From NCBI RefSeq assembly GCF_000514815.1, contig NZ_KI911474.1:71584-135583 (forward strand): a DNA stretch of 64,000 bases, given 5' to 3'. The notes under the pieces are model-generated. The model was not told where the DNA came from. It searched no databases and saw only the letters and a program-made list of their open reading frames with translations. Shown piece after piece: positions 15,181 to 23,902 of the stretch (positions are counted from its first letter, which is position 1; every line of letters begins with the position of its first letter). Source of the stretch: Salinispora fenicalii. GTDB taxonomy: Bacteria > Actinomycetota > Actinomycetes > Mycobacteriales > Micromonosporaceae. A program made the position numbers and the translations under genes.

Positions 15181-16335
15181 TCATGCTCGCCGGTGGGTGG
15201 CGACGGCGGCGAGACCGGCGAGCGCGGTCCGCGCGGTGGCATCGATCGATGGAGCATTAAGGACTTCGATCGCCTCGGCAACCCGATCGGAGATCATCTG
15301 CTCGACCTGGGTGACGGCACCGGTCTCCGCGACCACCTCCGCCAGTCGCGTGACCGCCCGGTCGTCCGCGCTCGCACCAACGTGGTCGAGGGCACGGCGC
15401 TGTGCGGGGTCGGCGCGGTCGCGGGCCAACATGAGCAGTGCGGTCGGCTTGCCGGTACGCAGATCATCACCGGCGGGTTTACCGGTGGTGGCCGGGTCGC
15501 CGTAGACGCCGAGCAGGTCGTCGCAGAGTTGGAACGCCTCGCCGACGGCCTGTCCGTAGCGGGTGTATGCAGCGATCAGCGGGGAGTCGGCGCCGACGCC
15601 GGCCAGGCGGGCGCCGAAAAGCAGCGGCCACTGCACCGTGTAGCTGGCGGTCTTGTAGCGGGCGACCTGCAGGGCTCGCTCCACCGACCAGTTCGTCGGG
15701 TCGCTCTCGCCGAGGATGTCAAGGTACTGCCCGGCGACGGTCTCCACCCGCATCTGGTCGTAGCAGCGCCGGACCTCCAGCAACCGGGCCGACGGCAGGA
15801 CGGCCTGCGCGAGGAGCCGGTCAGCCCAGACCAGGCAGAGGTCGCCGACGAGGATAGCGACGTTCTCGCCGAATTTGCCGGAGTCGCCGCGCCGCCCGGC
15901 CGCGGCGTGCTGGGCGGCGACGGCGACGTGTGCGGTAGGCCGGCCGCGCCGGGTGGCGGAGGAGTCCATCACATCGTCGTGGGTGAGCGCGAAGGCGTGC
16001 AGCAGCTCCAGCGCGGCGAGCGCCGGCAGCACAGGGGACAGCGGCTCGGCGTCACCGACCACGCCCCGCCACCCCCAGTAGGCGAAGGTCGGGCGGAGCC
16101 GCTTCCCGCCGGCCAACACGCTGTCGCGTGCGATGGTGGCGAACTCGCCGGCGCTCGGTTCGATTGCGGCCAGCGCGTCGATCTCGGCGGCGAGGAAGTC
16201 GACGAGTGTGTCGTCTACCGCGGCGACAACTTCCTCGGTGTAGGCGGCCAAGCTGGCGCGGACCGGGTCGGTCTCGCCACCACGGCGGGCCGGAATAACC
16301 CCGGGGGCTTTACCCACAACTGCGTCGTTGGCCAT
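15181..16335 (-). CDS. crtE: Geranylgeranyl diphosphate synthase
   Basis: 384 residues, a trans-polyprenyl synthase. The first aspartate-rich motif is in LTHDDVMDSSATRRGRPTAH, and the second is DDLLGVYGD (FQLCDDLLG). The GKRLRP substrate-binding motif is near residue ~75. It makes GGPP for CrtB. It is first of the crtE-crtI-idi-merR operon, divergent from crtB. The start is ATG 16335 or 16347; neither has a clear ribosome site. It ends 30 bp before the crtI start. Confidence 0.93.
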   Translation of the reverse strand: MANDAVVGKAPGVIPARRGGETDPVRASLAAYTEEVVAAVDDTLVDFLAAEIDALAAIEPSAGEFATIARDSVLAGGKRLRPTFAYWGWRGVVGDAEPLSPVLPALAALELLHAFALTHDDVMDSSATRRGRPTAHVAVAAQHAAAGRRGDSGKFGENVAILVGDLCLVWADRLLAQAVLPSARLLEVRRCYDQMRVETVAGQYLDILGESDPTNWSVERALQVARYKTASYTVQWPLLFGARLAGVGADSPLIAAYTRYGQAVGEAFQLCDDLLGVYGDPATTGKPAGDDLRTGKPTALLMLARDRADPAQRRALDHVGASADDRAVTRLAEVVAETGAVTQVEQMISDRVAEAIEVLNAPSIDATARTALAGLAAVATHRRA

Positions 16336-16386
16336 GCGCGGGAGCATACCCTAGGGTTACGAGTTGCGTCGATTCATGCGTCGAAT
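16328..16386. promoter_or_regulatory. Candidate crtE/crtB control region
   Basis: TTGGCC (16328-16333) and TAGGGT (16352-16357) with an 18-bp spacer form a plausible crtB promoter. The -10 overlaps a perfect palindrome ACCCTAGGGT (16348-16357). Downstream are direct repeats TGCGTCGATT and TGCGTCGAAT, 12 bp apart (16365, 16377). MerR/CarH-type proteins bind tandem sites of about this spacing, so this may be the operator. Confidence 0.4.
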
Positions 16387-16399
16387 TGAGGGAGGGTCG

Positions 16400-17335
16400 G
16401 TGGATACGGATCTCACCGCCGCCTACGACCGATGCCGTGAGCTACACCGTCACCACGGCCGCACCTACTATCTCGCCACCCGACTGCTTCCCGCCTGGAA
16501 ACGGCGACATGTACATGCTCTATACGGTTTCACCCGCTATGCGGATGAGATTGTTGACCGAACCGAGGAGTTGCCCGCGGCGCATCGGGCCGCCCGGCTC
16601 GACGACTGGGCCGCACGGTTCATCGCCGGCCTGCACGGTGAGTCGGTCCACGACCCGTTACTCCCCGCCGTGCTGCACACCATCGCCGTCTTCAACCTGA
16701 ACCGAGACGACTTCGCGTCGTTTCTCCACAGCATGGCGATGGACCTGACCGTCAGCTCCTACCCCACCTACGACGACCTGCTCCACTACATGGAGGGCTC
16801 CGCCGCCGTCATCGGCACGATGATGCTGCCGATCCTCGGCAGCGCCGACCCGGTCGCGGCCCGGGAGCCCGCCCGCCAGCTCGGCTTCGCCTTCCAACTG
16901 ACGAACTTCATCCGGGATGTCGCCGAAGACCTCGACCGTGGCCGGACGTATCTGCCAGACGAGGACCTGACCCGCTTCGGTGTCACCCGCGACGACCTCC
17001 TATGCGCACGCGCCGCCGGCCAGGCCAGCGAACCGATTCGGGAACTGATCCGGTACGAGGTGACCCGGGCCCAGGCGCACTACGCTGCCGCCGCACCCGG
17101 GGTCACCCTGCTCGAACCCGCCTCGCAGGCCTGCATCCGCACCGCGTACAGGCTCTACGGGGGCATCCTCGACGAGGTCGCCACACAAGACTTCGATGTC
17201 TTCGCCCGGCGGGCCCGGGTGCCGCAGCACCACCGGTTGGCGGAGACCGCCCGCGCCCTGTTCACCCGAACCGGCACCCCCGTCCGGGTGCCCGGCCCAC
17301 CAACATCGACGACGCGCACCCCGGCCCCTTTCTAG
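16400..17335 (+). CDS. crtB: Phytoene synthase
   Basis: 311 residues from GTG 16400, preceded by GAGGGAGG. It condenses two GGPP to phytoene. The first Asp-rich motif is YADEIVD (~48-54); the second is RDVAEDLDRGRTYLP (~173-187), with GFAFQLTNFIRD before it. Length is typical of CrtB. It is divergent from crtE and followed after 9 bp by a flavoprotein gene. The last ~25 residues are Pro/Thr-rich and not conserved. Confidence 0.95.
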   Translation: MDTDLTAAYDRCRELHRHHGRTYYLATRLLPAWKRRHVHALYGFTRYADEIVDRTEELPAAHRAARLDDWAARFIAGLHGESVHDPLLPAVLHTIAVFNLNRDDFASFLHSMAMDLTVSSYPTYDDLLHYMEGSAAVIGTMMLPILGSADPVAAREPARQLGFAFQLTNFIRDVAEDLDRGRTYLPDEDLTRFGVTRDDLLCARAAGQASEPIRELIRYEVTRAQAHYAAAAPGVTLLEPASQACIRTAYRLYGGILDEVATQDFDVFARRARVPQHHRLAETARALFTRTGTPVRVPGPPTSTTRTPAPF

Positions 17336-17344
17336 ACTGACGCG

Positions 17345-18769
17345 ATGGAGCTGGTGGACGTGGTCGTTGTCGGGCTCGGAGTCGGCGGCGAGGAGGTGGC
17401 CGGTCGGCTCGCCGAGGCCGGGCTCAGCGTCGTCGGAGTCGAGCGGAACCTGGTCGGCGGCGAGTGCCCGTACTGGGGGTGCGTGCCCAGCAAGATGATG
17501 ATCCGGGCTGCGAACACCCTCGCCGAGGCACACCGGGTCCACGAATTCGCCGGATCGGCGCGGGTGTCGCCCGACTGGGCACCCGTGGCGGAACGGATCC
17601 GCGCGGAGGCAACCGACACCTGGGACGACCGGGTCGCGGTGGAACGATTCGTCAACCAGGGCGGGCGTTTTATCCGGGGCAGCGGACGGCTCGACGGCCC
17701 GGGCCGGGTCCGCGTCAACGACCAGGTCTTCCAGGCCCGGCACGGAATCGTGCTAAGCACCGGCACCCGCCCCTCCGCACCGCCGGTCGACGGACTGACC
17801 GACACTCCGTACTGGACGAACCACCAGGCGATCGAGGTGGAACGGCTACCAGAATCGCTGCTGGTACTCGGCGGCGGCGCGATCGGGCTGGAGCTGACAC
17901 AGGTCTTCGCGCGCTTCGGTGTCCGGGTCACCGTGATCGAGACGCTGGACCGGGTACTGGCAACCGAGGAGCCGGAGTCCTCCGAGGTGGTCGCCGCCGC
18001 ACTCCGCGCCGACGGCGTCGATATCCACACCCGAGTGCTAGCCGACCGGGTCGACCACGACGGAGAGAGGTTCACCCTACGGGCGAACGAGGCGCGGTAC
18101 ACCGCCGATCGGCTGCTGGTGGTGACCGGCCGCCGAGCACACCTCGACGAGCTGGGCCTGGACACCATCGGTGTCCGCGCCGACCAACGCTTCCTGCCGG
18201 TCGACGACCGACTGCGCGTCACCGAGGGAGTCTGGGCGGTCGGCGACGTGACCGGCGCCGGTGCCTTCACCCACGTCGCGACGTACCAGGCGGGCATCGT
18301 CGTCGCCGACCTGCTCGACCGCGTCCGCCGATCCGACGCGGAGGCGGCCTCGGACCGCGCGGGAGCGGCCTCGGACGGCACGGGGGCAGCCCCAGACGAC
18401 ACGGTCCCCCGGGCCGACTACCGGGCGCTGCCCCGGGTCACCTTCACCGACCCGGAGGTCGGGGGCGTCGGGCTCACCGAGTCGCAGGCCCGCCAGCGGG
18501 GAATCAACGTCCAGGTCGGCACCGTGCCGCTGGGTTCCTCGGCACGCGGCTGGATCCACCGCGCCGATGGCCTGATCAAACTCGTCGCCGACGCCGACCG
18601 GGGCGTGCTGGTCGGCGGAACGTCGGTCGGGCCAGCCGGCGGCGAGGTACTTTCCGGGCTGGCGGTCGCCGTGCACGCGGCGGTGCCGCTGGCCGAACTC
18701 CGCGACATGATCTACGCCTACCCGACCTTCTACCGAGCCATCTCCGACGCCCTACGGGACCTGAGCTGA
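17345..18769 (+). CDS. Class I pyridine nucleotide-disulfide oxidoreductase
   Basis: 474 residues. FAD motif VVVVGLGVGGEEVAGRLAEA, redox-active disulfide CPYWGCVPSK, NAD(P)-binding VLGGGAIGLELTQVFARFG, FAD motif WAVGDVTGAG, then the dimerisation domain. The family includes lipoamide dehydrogenase and mercuric reductase. The usual C-terminal HP..E dimer motif is replaced by YAYPTFYRAI, as in several uncharacterised members. A ~27-residue Ala/Asp-rich insert near residue ~335 comes from an imperfect DNA duplication (18340-18405). The gene starts 9 bp after crtB, so co-transcription is likely; a role in carotenoid metabolism is unproven. Confidence 0.88.
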   Translation: MELVDVVVVGLGVGGEEVAGRLAEAGLSVVGVERNLVGGECPYWGCVPSKMMIRAANTLAEAHRVHEFAGSARVSPDWAPVAERIRAEATDTWDDRVAVERFVNQGGRFIRGSGRLDGPGRVRVNDQVFQARHGIVLSTGTRPSAPPVDGLTDTPYWTNHQAIEVERLPESLLVLGGGAIGLELTQVFARFGVRVTVIETLDRVLATEEPESSEVVAAALRADGVDIHTRVLADRVDHDGERFTLRANEARYTADRLLVVTGRRAHLDELGLDTIGVRADQRFLPVDDRLRVTEGVWAVGDVTGAGAFTHVATYQAGIVVADLLDRVRRSDAEAASDRAGAASDGTGAAPDDTVPRADYRALPRVTFTDPEVGGVGLTESQARQRGINVQVGTVPLGSSARGWIHRADGLIKLVADADRGVLVGGTSVGPAGGEVLSGLAVAVHAAVPLAELRDMIYAYPTFYRAISDALRDLS

Positions 18770-18797
18770 TCCGGCGGATCGAGAGGCGGAGACGAAC

Positions 18798-20198
18798 GTG
18801 GCTGGCGCAGCACCGACTGACCCGGACGGACCGACCGGTCGGCTCGTCACCTGGCTGGCGGAGACCTCGATCGACGCAATTCCGGCCGAGGTCACCACCC
18901 GGGCCCGGCACCTGATCCTGGACGGCATCGGCTGCCTCCTGGTCGGCGCCCGACTGCCCTGGTCCCAAATCGCCGTGCGGAGCCTGACCGTCGAGCCCGG
19001 CTCCAGCATGGTCGCCGGTTGGGACCGCACCACCGACGCGTCCACGGCGGCGCTGCTGAACAGCAGCTTCATCCAGGGCTTCGAGCTCGACGACGTGTCG
19101 TACCGGATTCCCTGGCACGCCAACGCGGTGTTGCTGCCGGTCCTGCTGGTCATCGCCGGCCGGCGTCAGACGGTCACCGGGGCGGACCTCCTCCGGGCCC
19201 AGGTGTTGGGTTTCGAGACCGCGGCCCGGGTCGGCCGGGCGCTGGGCGGACCACAGCTGCTGACCCAGGGCTGGCACTCCGGCGCGGTCTTCGGCGGGCC
19301 GGGGGCGGCGGCCGCCGGCGGGGTGCTGTACGACCTGACCCCCGCCCGGTTCGAGGACGCGCTGGGCATCGCCGCGACCCAGTCGGGCGGGCTGATGGCC
19401 GCGCAGTACGGGTCGATGGTCAAGCGCATGCAGCACGGCTTCGCGGCCCGCAACGGCCTGCTCGCGGCGACCCTGGCGGCCGGCGAGTACATCGGGATCA
19501 AGCGGGTCTTCGAGCGCGACTACGGCGGGTACCTCGCGACCTTCACGGCGCAGCAGGACTCCGATCCGTCGGCCATCGGCGAAGCGCTGGGCGAACGCTG
19601 GTATCTACCGGAACAGACGATCAAGCCGTACACGGCGATGGTGTACACCCACCCGGCGATCGACGCCGCGCTGGCGCTGCGGGCGACGGACGGATTCGAC
19701 CCCGCCGCCATCAAACGGATCGAGATCGAGGTCGCCGACTCCGTCTTCGACCACGCGGTCTTCCCACTCCACCGGCCGGTCGAGAGCGTCGCCGCGCAGA
19801 TGTCCGTCTGCTACACGACCGCGGCGGCGCTCCTCGACGGGGCGGTCTCGGTGGAGCAGTTCCGGCCGAACCGGCTGAACCAGGACGACGTGTGGCGGCT
19901 GATCGACCAGATGACCGTGACCCGCGTGTCCGGACCGGCATCCGCGGGGCGGGTGTGCCTGACCACCGATGATGGTCAGACCCACGAGCAGCGAACCGAA
20001 AAGCCGCTCGGCTCGGCGGAGCGTCCACTCAGTAACACCGCCATCGTGGACAAGTATCGAGGCCTGACCGGGCGAATCCTGGACCGCCACCGGCAGCAGG
20101 CGATCGAGGACCTGGTGCTGCACCTGGACGAACGCCGGGACGCCCCGGCGGCGCTACTCGCGCTGCTCGCCCCGACGGTCGGCGAGGCGCTGGACTGA
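18798..20198 (+). CDS. MmgE/PrpD-family protein
   Basis: 466 residues covering the whole MmgE/PrpD fold: helical N-terminus (ARHLILDGIGCLLVGA), FIQGFELDDVSY with conserved acidic residues, and QYGSMVKRMQHGFAARNGLL with the substrate-binding Lys/Arg and His. It continues through IKPYTAMVYTHPAID to the small domain. Known members include 2-methylcitrate dehydratase and immune-response gene 1 decarboxylase. No prpB or prpC neighbours are present, so the substrate is unknown. It begins 28 bp after the flavoprotein gene. Confidence 0.85.
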   Translation: MAGAAPTDPDGPTGRLVTWLAETSIDAIPAEVTTRARHLILDGIGCLLVGARLPWSQIAVRSLTVEPGSSMVAGWDRTTDASTAALLNSSFIQGFELDDVSYRIPWHANAVLLPVLLVIAGRRQTVTGADLLRAQVLGFETAARVGRALGGPQLLTQGWHSGAVFGGPGAAAAGGVLYDLTPARFEDALGIAATQSGGLMAAQYGSMVKRMQHGFAARNGLLAATLAAGEYIGIKRVFERDYGGYLATFTAQQDSDPSAIGEALGERWYLPEQTIKPYTAMVYTHPAIDAALALRATDGFDPAAIKRIEIEVADSVFDHAVFPLHRPVESVAAQMSVCYTTAAALLDGAVSVEQFRPNRLNQDDVWRLIDQMTVTRVSGPASAGRVCLTTDDGQTHEQRTEKPLGSAERPLSNTAIVDKYRGLTGRILDRHRQQAIEDLVLHLDERRDAPAALLALLAPTVGEALD

Positions 20199-20241
20199 CT
20201 TGTTCAGGCCCCGACGACGCGCTCGAATGACCCGTTCAGGC
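20196..20241. repeat. Duplicated stop-codon segment between convergent genes
   Basis: TGACTTGTTCAGGC (20196-20209) recurs as TGACCCGTTCAGGC (20228-20241). The first copy holds the PrpD stop; the second holds the stop of the convergent crotonase gene (TCA at 20236). Confidence 0.6.
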
Positions 20242-20997
20242 ACTGGCGCCGTGTCGACCGGCACCCGCGGCGAACCGGGCCGCCCCGGCAGCCGCATCGG
20301 CGGCCAGCGACTCCACCCCGTACGTCAGCTCGGTCGCCAGCGCCGCCGGCTCCGGCAGCGCCGCCGTGGCCAGCACCGCGGCCCGATCGTTGCGCAGGCA
20401 GGTCTGCGGGTGCCCGGCGAGCTCCGCGGCCAGCTGCTCGGCTGCGGTCCGAGCCGTACCGGGGGCGACCAGCCGGTTCACCAGACCCATCGCGTACGCC
20501 TCGGGCGCCGGCACCGGACGGCCGGTGAGGATCAGGTCCATCGCCCGGCTCTCGCCGATCAGTCGGGGCAGCCGGAACGTCCCACCGTCGATCAGCGGTA
20601 CCCCCCAGCGCCGGCAGAAGACGCCGAGCACGGCGTCGTCCTCGGCGACCCGCAGGTCACACCAGAGCGCCAGCTCCAGCCCGCCCGCCACCGCGTACCC
20701 GGAGATCGCCGCGATCACCGGCTTGGACAGCGTCATCCGGGTCGGACCCATCGGGCCGTCCCCATCCGGTGCGACCCGGTTGCCGGTGGGGGTGCCGATC
20801 GCCTTCAGGTCGGCGCCGGAGCAGAATGTGCCGCCCGCACCGCAGAGCACCGCCACCGCCGCGTCCGGGTCGGCCTCGAAGGCGCGGAACGCCTCGGCCA
20901 GCGCCCGCGCGGTCGGACCGTCCACGGCGTTCCGCGCCTGTGGTCGATCCAGGATCACTGTGGTCACCATCGCGGACCGTTCGACGCGTACGCCCAT
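20236..20997 (-). CDS. Crotonase (enoyl-CoA hydratase/isomerase) family protein
   Basis: 253 residues with the crotonase fold. The CoA-binding pocket is visible (RPQARNAVDGP, then the oxyanion-hole GGTFCSGADLKAIG) and GYAVAGGLELALWCD. The first catalytic Glu (rat hydratase Glu144) is in GGLELAL. At the position of the second Glu (164) the sequence is LGVFCRRWGV, so that Glu is absent. True hydratase activity is therefore doubtful; isomerase, hydrolase or decarboxylase chemistry is possible. It is convergent with PrpD. Confidence 0.85.
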   Translation of the reverse strand: MGVRVERSAMVTTVILDRPQARNAVDGPTARALAEAFRAFEADPDAAVAVLCGAGGTFCSGADLKAIGTPTGNRVAPDGDGPMGPTRMTLSKPVIAAISGYAVAGGLELALWCDLRVAEDDAVLGVFCRRWGVPLIDGGTFRLPRLIGESRAMDLILTGRPVPAPEAYAMGLVNRLVAPGTARTAAEQLAAELAGHPQTCLRNDRAAVLATAALPEPAALATELTYGVESLAADAAAGAARFAAGAGRHGASA

Positions 20998-21122
20998 CAG
21001 GACAGCATGGCCCCGGCAGTGTCCGGCACGCCAGGGCCGAAGTCCGACCTCCGCGCGCAGGCTGGCATCGTCCCTGGAGATCGGATTAGATTGCTCGGCG
21101 ACGTGATCATGCGAGGTGCCCG

Positions 21123-21761
21123 ATGGACCTGTACGACGTCATCCACCGCCGCCGGGACGTGCGGGCGCAGTTCACCGGGGCACCGGTGCCCGCCGAGACC
21201 CTGGATCGGGTGCTCGCCGCCGCCCACGCGGCACCGAGCGTCGGGTACTCGCAACCTTGGGACTTCATCCTGGTCCGCGACCCGGAGCTACGCCGCGCCT
21301 TTCATGAGCACGTCAGCGCCGAACGGGAGGTCTTCGCCGCGACGCTGACCGGGGAGGCGGCCGAAAGGTTCGCCCGCATCAAGATCGACGGGGTACTGGA
21401 GTCCAGCCTGTCGATCGTTGTCACCTACGACCCGGCCCGGGGTGGTCCGGCGGTCCTCGGCCGGCACGCCATCGCCGACACCGGGCTCTACTCGGCCTGC
21501 CTGGCCATCCAGAACCTCTGGCTCGCCGCGACCGCCGAGGAGCTCGGCGTCGGCTGGGTGTCGTTCTACCGGGAGCAGTGGCTCGCCGAGCTGCTCCGGA
21601 TCCCGGCCGGCATCCGTCCGGTGGCCTGGCTCTGCCTCGGCCCGGTCACCCACTTCGAGGCGGTACCCGACCTGGCCCGGCACGGCTGGCGGAGCAAGCG
21701 CCCGTTGGCTGAGGCCGTGCACACCGACTGCTGGGGCGACGCGCCGCCGGGACAGTCGTAG
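21123..21761 (+). CDS. bluB: 5,6-dimethylbenzimidazole synthase
   Basis: 212 residues, flavin-destructase subgroup of the nitroreductase fold. It cuts FMNH2 with oxygen to make the lower ligand of vitamin B12. Diagnostic segments are VIHRRRDVRAQFTG, AAPSVGYSQPWDFILV and GLYSACLAIQNLWLAATAEE. GVGWVSFYRE is also typical of BluB. It stands alone between the crotonase and the Tad operon; other cobalamin genes are not in the window. Confidence 0.92.
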   Translation: MDLYDVIHRRRDVRAQFTGAPVPAETLDRVLAAAHAAPSVGYSQPWDFILVRDPELRRAFHEHVSAEREVFAATLTGEAAERFARIKIDGVLESSLSIVVTYDPARGGPAVLGRHAIADTGLYSACLAIQNLWLAATAEELGVGWVSFYREQWLAELLRIPAGIRPVAWLCLGPVTHFEAVPDLARHGWRSKRPLAEAVHTDCWGDAPPGQS

Positions 21762-21786
21762 GGCCGGGACAGTCGTAGGGCCGGGA
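21747..21786. repeat. 17-bp tandem repeat over the bluB stop codon
   Basis: The unit CCGGGACAGTCGTAGGG is present 2.3 times (21747, 21764, 21781). The first copy contains the bluB TAG stop. It lies in the convergent gap to the LysM gene. Confidence 0.8.
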
Positions 21787-22917
21787 TCAATCCCGCCGGT
21801 GTCGGCCAGCTGGCAATTCCCACTGCCGTTGACCGCTCGGCAGCGCCCGCCGGTCGGTCCCGCCACGAGCGGTCGCCGGGCGTCGACGCAGGCCGAGCAC
21901 CGCGCCGATCTGCGCGCCGACGATACTCGACACGGCGAGGACCGCCGAGACGGCGAGCGGCCGATTCACCCGGTTCGGATCGCCGGGACCGGCCGCACCC
22001 ACGGCCACGATCGGCACCTCCGCCGCTGGGTCCCCAGCGGCCTGGTCCGGAGCGGCCTGGTCCGGTACGGCCGTATCCGTCGTGGACGCGTCCGAAACCG
22101 CCATCCCCGAAACAGCAGACTCCGAAGGTGACGGCGGGGTTGACTGCTCGGCCGGCGCCGGCGCGGGTGGCCGGGGTGGGGTCGGTCGGGCGATCAGCCG
22201 CCCGGTGGCGTTGGGACCGGGGCCACGGTCGTGGGCCTCGGCGGGCAGCCGCAGAAGCTGTCCCGCGTGGATGCGGTCCGGGTCGGTCAGCCGGTTCAGC
22301 GTGGCCAGGCTCTGGTAATCCTCGAAGCCGTCCAGGTACCGCGCGGCGATCGATCCGAGGTAGTCGCCCCTGGCCACCCGATAGACCGGTGTCCGCTCTG
22401 GCTCGCCGGTCTGCGTAGCGGCGGAAGCGACGGTGGACGCGGCGGCGGAGGTAGCTGGCGCGACGGTCGGCATGGCGGTGGAGGCAGTTGATGTGGCGGC
22501 TGCCATGGGTGCTGCTGGGCCTGCCACGGCCGCCGCACTAGCCGCGACGGGACTGGCTGCCAAGATCAATGCGACGGAACCGACCAGCACGGCGGCGGCC
22601 CGCTGCTGCCGACCCATTCCCGGCAACCGAGGGGCGGGGCGACGGACGACGAGGGCGCCCAACTCGACCAGCACCGAGAGGGCGAACGTGGCCCAGCCGG
22701 CCCAGCCGACCACCGCCAACGCCCGGATGAAGAGCTGGCCGTCGTCGCGGCTGGTCAGCACAGTGCCGATCTCACCGAGGGTCGGCACTTGCGCCGGCAG
22801 GGGGTTACCGGCGAATGCGAGCAACGCCACCGGGGCGCCGACCAGCAGCACACAGAGCAGGGCGAGTGCGCCGAACCCGGTGAGCACCCGGCCAAGGAGA
22901 CGAGCCGATGTGGACAT
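21787..22917 (-). CDS. LysM-domain membrane protein of the Tad locus
   Basis: 376 residues. Membrane segments lie near residues 10-37, 62-85 and 108-128. Then comes an Ala/Thr-rich linker and one LysM domain (YRVARGDYLGSIAARYL, ending DRIHAGQLLRLPAE). Pro/Ala-rich and Asp/Ala repeat linkers precede a last hydrophobic segment (~320-342). It is the last gene of the pilus operon, 14 bp after the TadG-like gene. Peptidoglycan binding suggests it anchors or helps the pilus cross the wall; that role is inferred. Confidence 0.8.
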   Translation of the reverse strand: MSTSARLLGRVLTGFGALALLCVLLVGAPVALLAFAGNPLPAQVPTLGEIGTVLTSRDDGQLFIRALAVVGWAGWATFALSVLVELGALVVRRPAPRLPGMGRQQRAAAVLVGSVALILAASPVAASAAAVAGPAAPMAAATSTASTAMPTVAPATSAAASTVASAATQTGEPERTPVYRVARGDYLGSIAARYLDGFEDYQSLATLNRLTDPDRIHAGQLLRLPAEAHDRGPGPNATGRLIARPTPPRPPAPAPAEQSTPPSPSESAVSGMAVSDASTTDTAVPDQAAPDQAAGDPAAEVPIVAVGAAGPGDPNRVNRPLAVSAVLAVSSIVGAQIGAVLGLRRRPATARGGTDRRALPSGQRQWELPAGRHRRD

Positions 22918-22931
22918 GGCAGCCTTCCTTC

Positions 22932-23396
22932 CTACAGTCCGCCGGTCAGCGCCCGAGCGGTCGCCTCCCCGGTGACGTTGACGGTGTCGTCGAAGCCGAC
23001 GAGGCCGAGCAGCGACCTCTCGTAGGTGACGGTGACCCGCACCCGAACCACGGTTTCCCCGTCATCCACCGGGAAGCTGACGGTGTGTGCGCTGGCACCG
23101 GCGGCGGCGAGATACTCGGCCACCGCCTGTCGCGCCTGCGGCTCATCGATCTGCTTCGGCCCTCCCTCGATCGCGGTGGCCAGATCGATCGACTGCCCCC
23201 CGGTGCGGGCGGCTTCGCTGGCGAGGTTGTCGGCTCGTTGCAGCGCGCGCAGCTGCCCGGCCCCATCGAAGGCGAGCGCCACCACGGTGAGAATGCCCAG
23301 GGCAGCGATGGCCAGGACGACGCTGACCCGTCCCGAGTCATCCCGGCGCGAGCCGGTGCAACTCAGGTCGGTGCGGCGCGTCGGCACGGCGGTCAT
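22932..23396 (-). CDS. TadG-like pilus assembly protein
   Basis: 154 residues. The N-terminal cytoplasmic part ends at DDSGRVSVVLAIAALG, followed by one hydrophobic helix. The Gly-X-X-X-X core resembles prepilin-type leaders, but position +5 is Val rather than Glu. It fits the short actinobacterial TadE/G pseudopilins. Its start overlaps the preceding TadE-like stop by 4 bp. Confidence 0.75.
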   Translation of the reverse strand: MTAVPTRRTDLSCTGSRRDDSGRVSVVLAIAALGILTVVALAFDGAGQLRALQRADNLASEAARTGGQSIDLATAIEGGPKQIDEPQARQAVAEYLAAAGASAHTVSFPVDDGETVVRVRVTVTYERSLLGLVGFDDTVNVTGEATARALTGGL

Positions 23397-23902
23397 CCTC
23401 TGCTCCGGTAGCGGTCCAACGGCGAGGTGAAGCTGGCCGACACCCGACGACTGCTCGGCACTCCCGGAATGGTGTCCAGCCGCAGGTCGGACAGGTCGAC
23501 GGTGCAGGAGAGCCGAACGGTCACCGAGGCCTGCTGCCCGATCGGGCTCCGGAACGCGGCGGCGAAGCTGGTCGCCTGGCCGTTGACGGTGCCGCTGAGG
23601 TCGACTGTCGGCGTACTCGTGCAGTTGAGGCCGCGCCAGTCGAGCTGCCGGACGGCCGCCTCCCGGGCCCGCTCACCGGCGGTACCCGCGTCGCGGGAGA
23701 TGGAGGCGGCGCGGGCGGCGTCGTGCGCCGCCGCCTCGACGGCCTCGGCCGCGACCGCGGTACGCCCGGCGACCCCGGCGAGGACCATCAACGCGATGAA
23801 GGCCGGTGCGAGGATCGCCGCCTCGACGGAGACCGACCCGCGGTCGCGCTGCGGGCCACGGCCACCGCGTCGGCCACGGTCGCGGGTCACGGCTCCGTCC
23901 AC
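23393..23902 (-). CDS. TadE-like pseudopilin 2
   Basis: 169 residues. RDRGSVSVEAAILAPAFIAL is a class III prepilin signal with Glu at +5 after the cleavage Gly. One N-terminal helix and an extracellular domain with two Cys follow. It starts at GTG 23902 and overlaps the previous TadE gene by 16 bp. Minor pilin or assembly role within the Tad system. Confidence 0.82.
   Translation of the reverse strand: MDGAVTRDRGRRGGRGPQRDRGSVSVEAAILAPAFIALMVLAGVAGRTAVAAEAVEAAAHDAARAASISRDAGTAGERAREAAVRQLDWRGLNCTSTPTVDLSGTVNGQATSFAAAFRSPIGQQASVTVRLSCTVDLSDLRLDTIPGVPSSRRVSASFTSPLDRYRSRG

Noticed and set aside
12143..18769. Complete carotenoid pathway
   Set aside because: Only early steps (idi, crtE, crtB, crtI) are here; no lycopene cyclase, ketolase, hydroxylase or glycosyltransferase for carotenoids is in the window.
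18798..20198. 2-methylcitrate cycle
   Set aside because: PrpD-like protein has no prpB or prpC neighbours; the MmgE/PrpD family is functionally broad.
20200..21348. Plus-strand frame of 382 codons
   Set aside because: It is the antisense of the crotonase gene; composition is Arg/Gly-rich with no family match.
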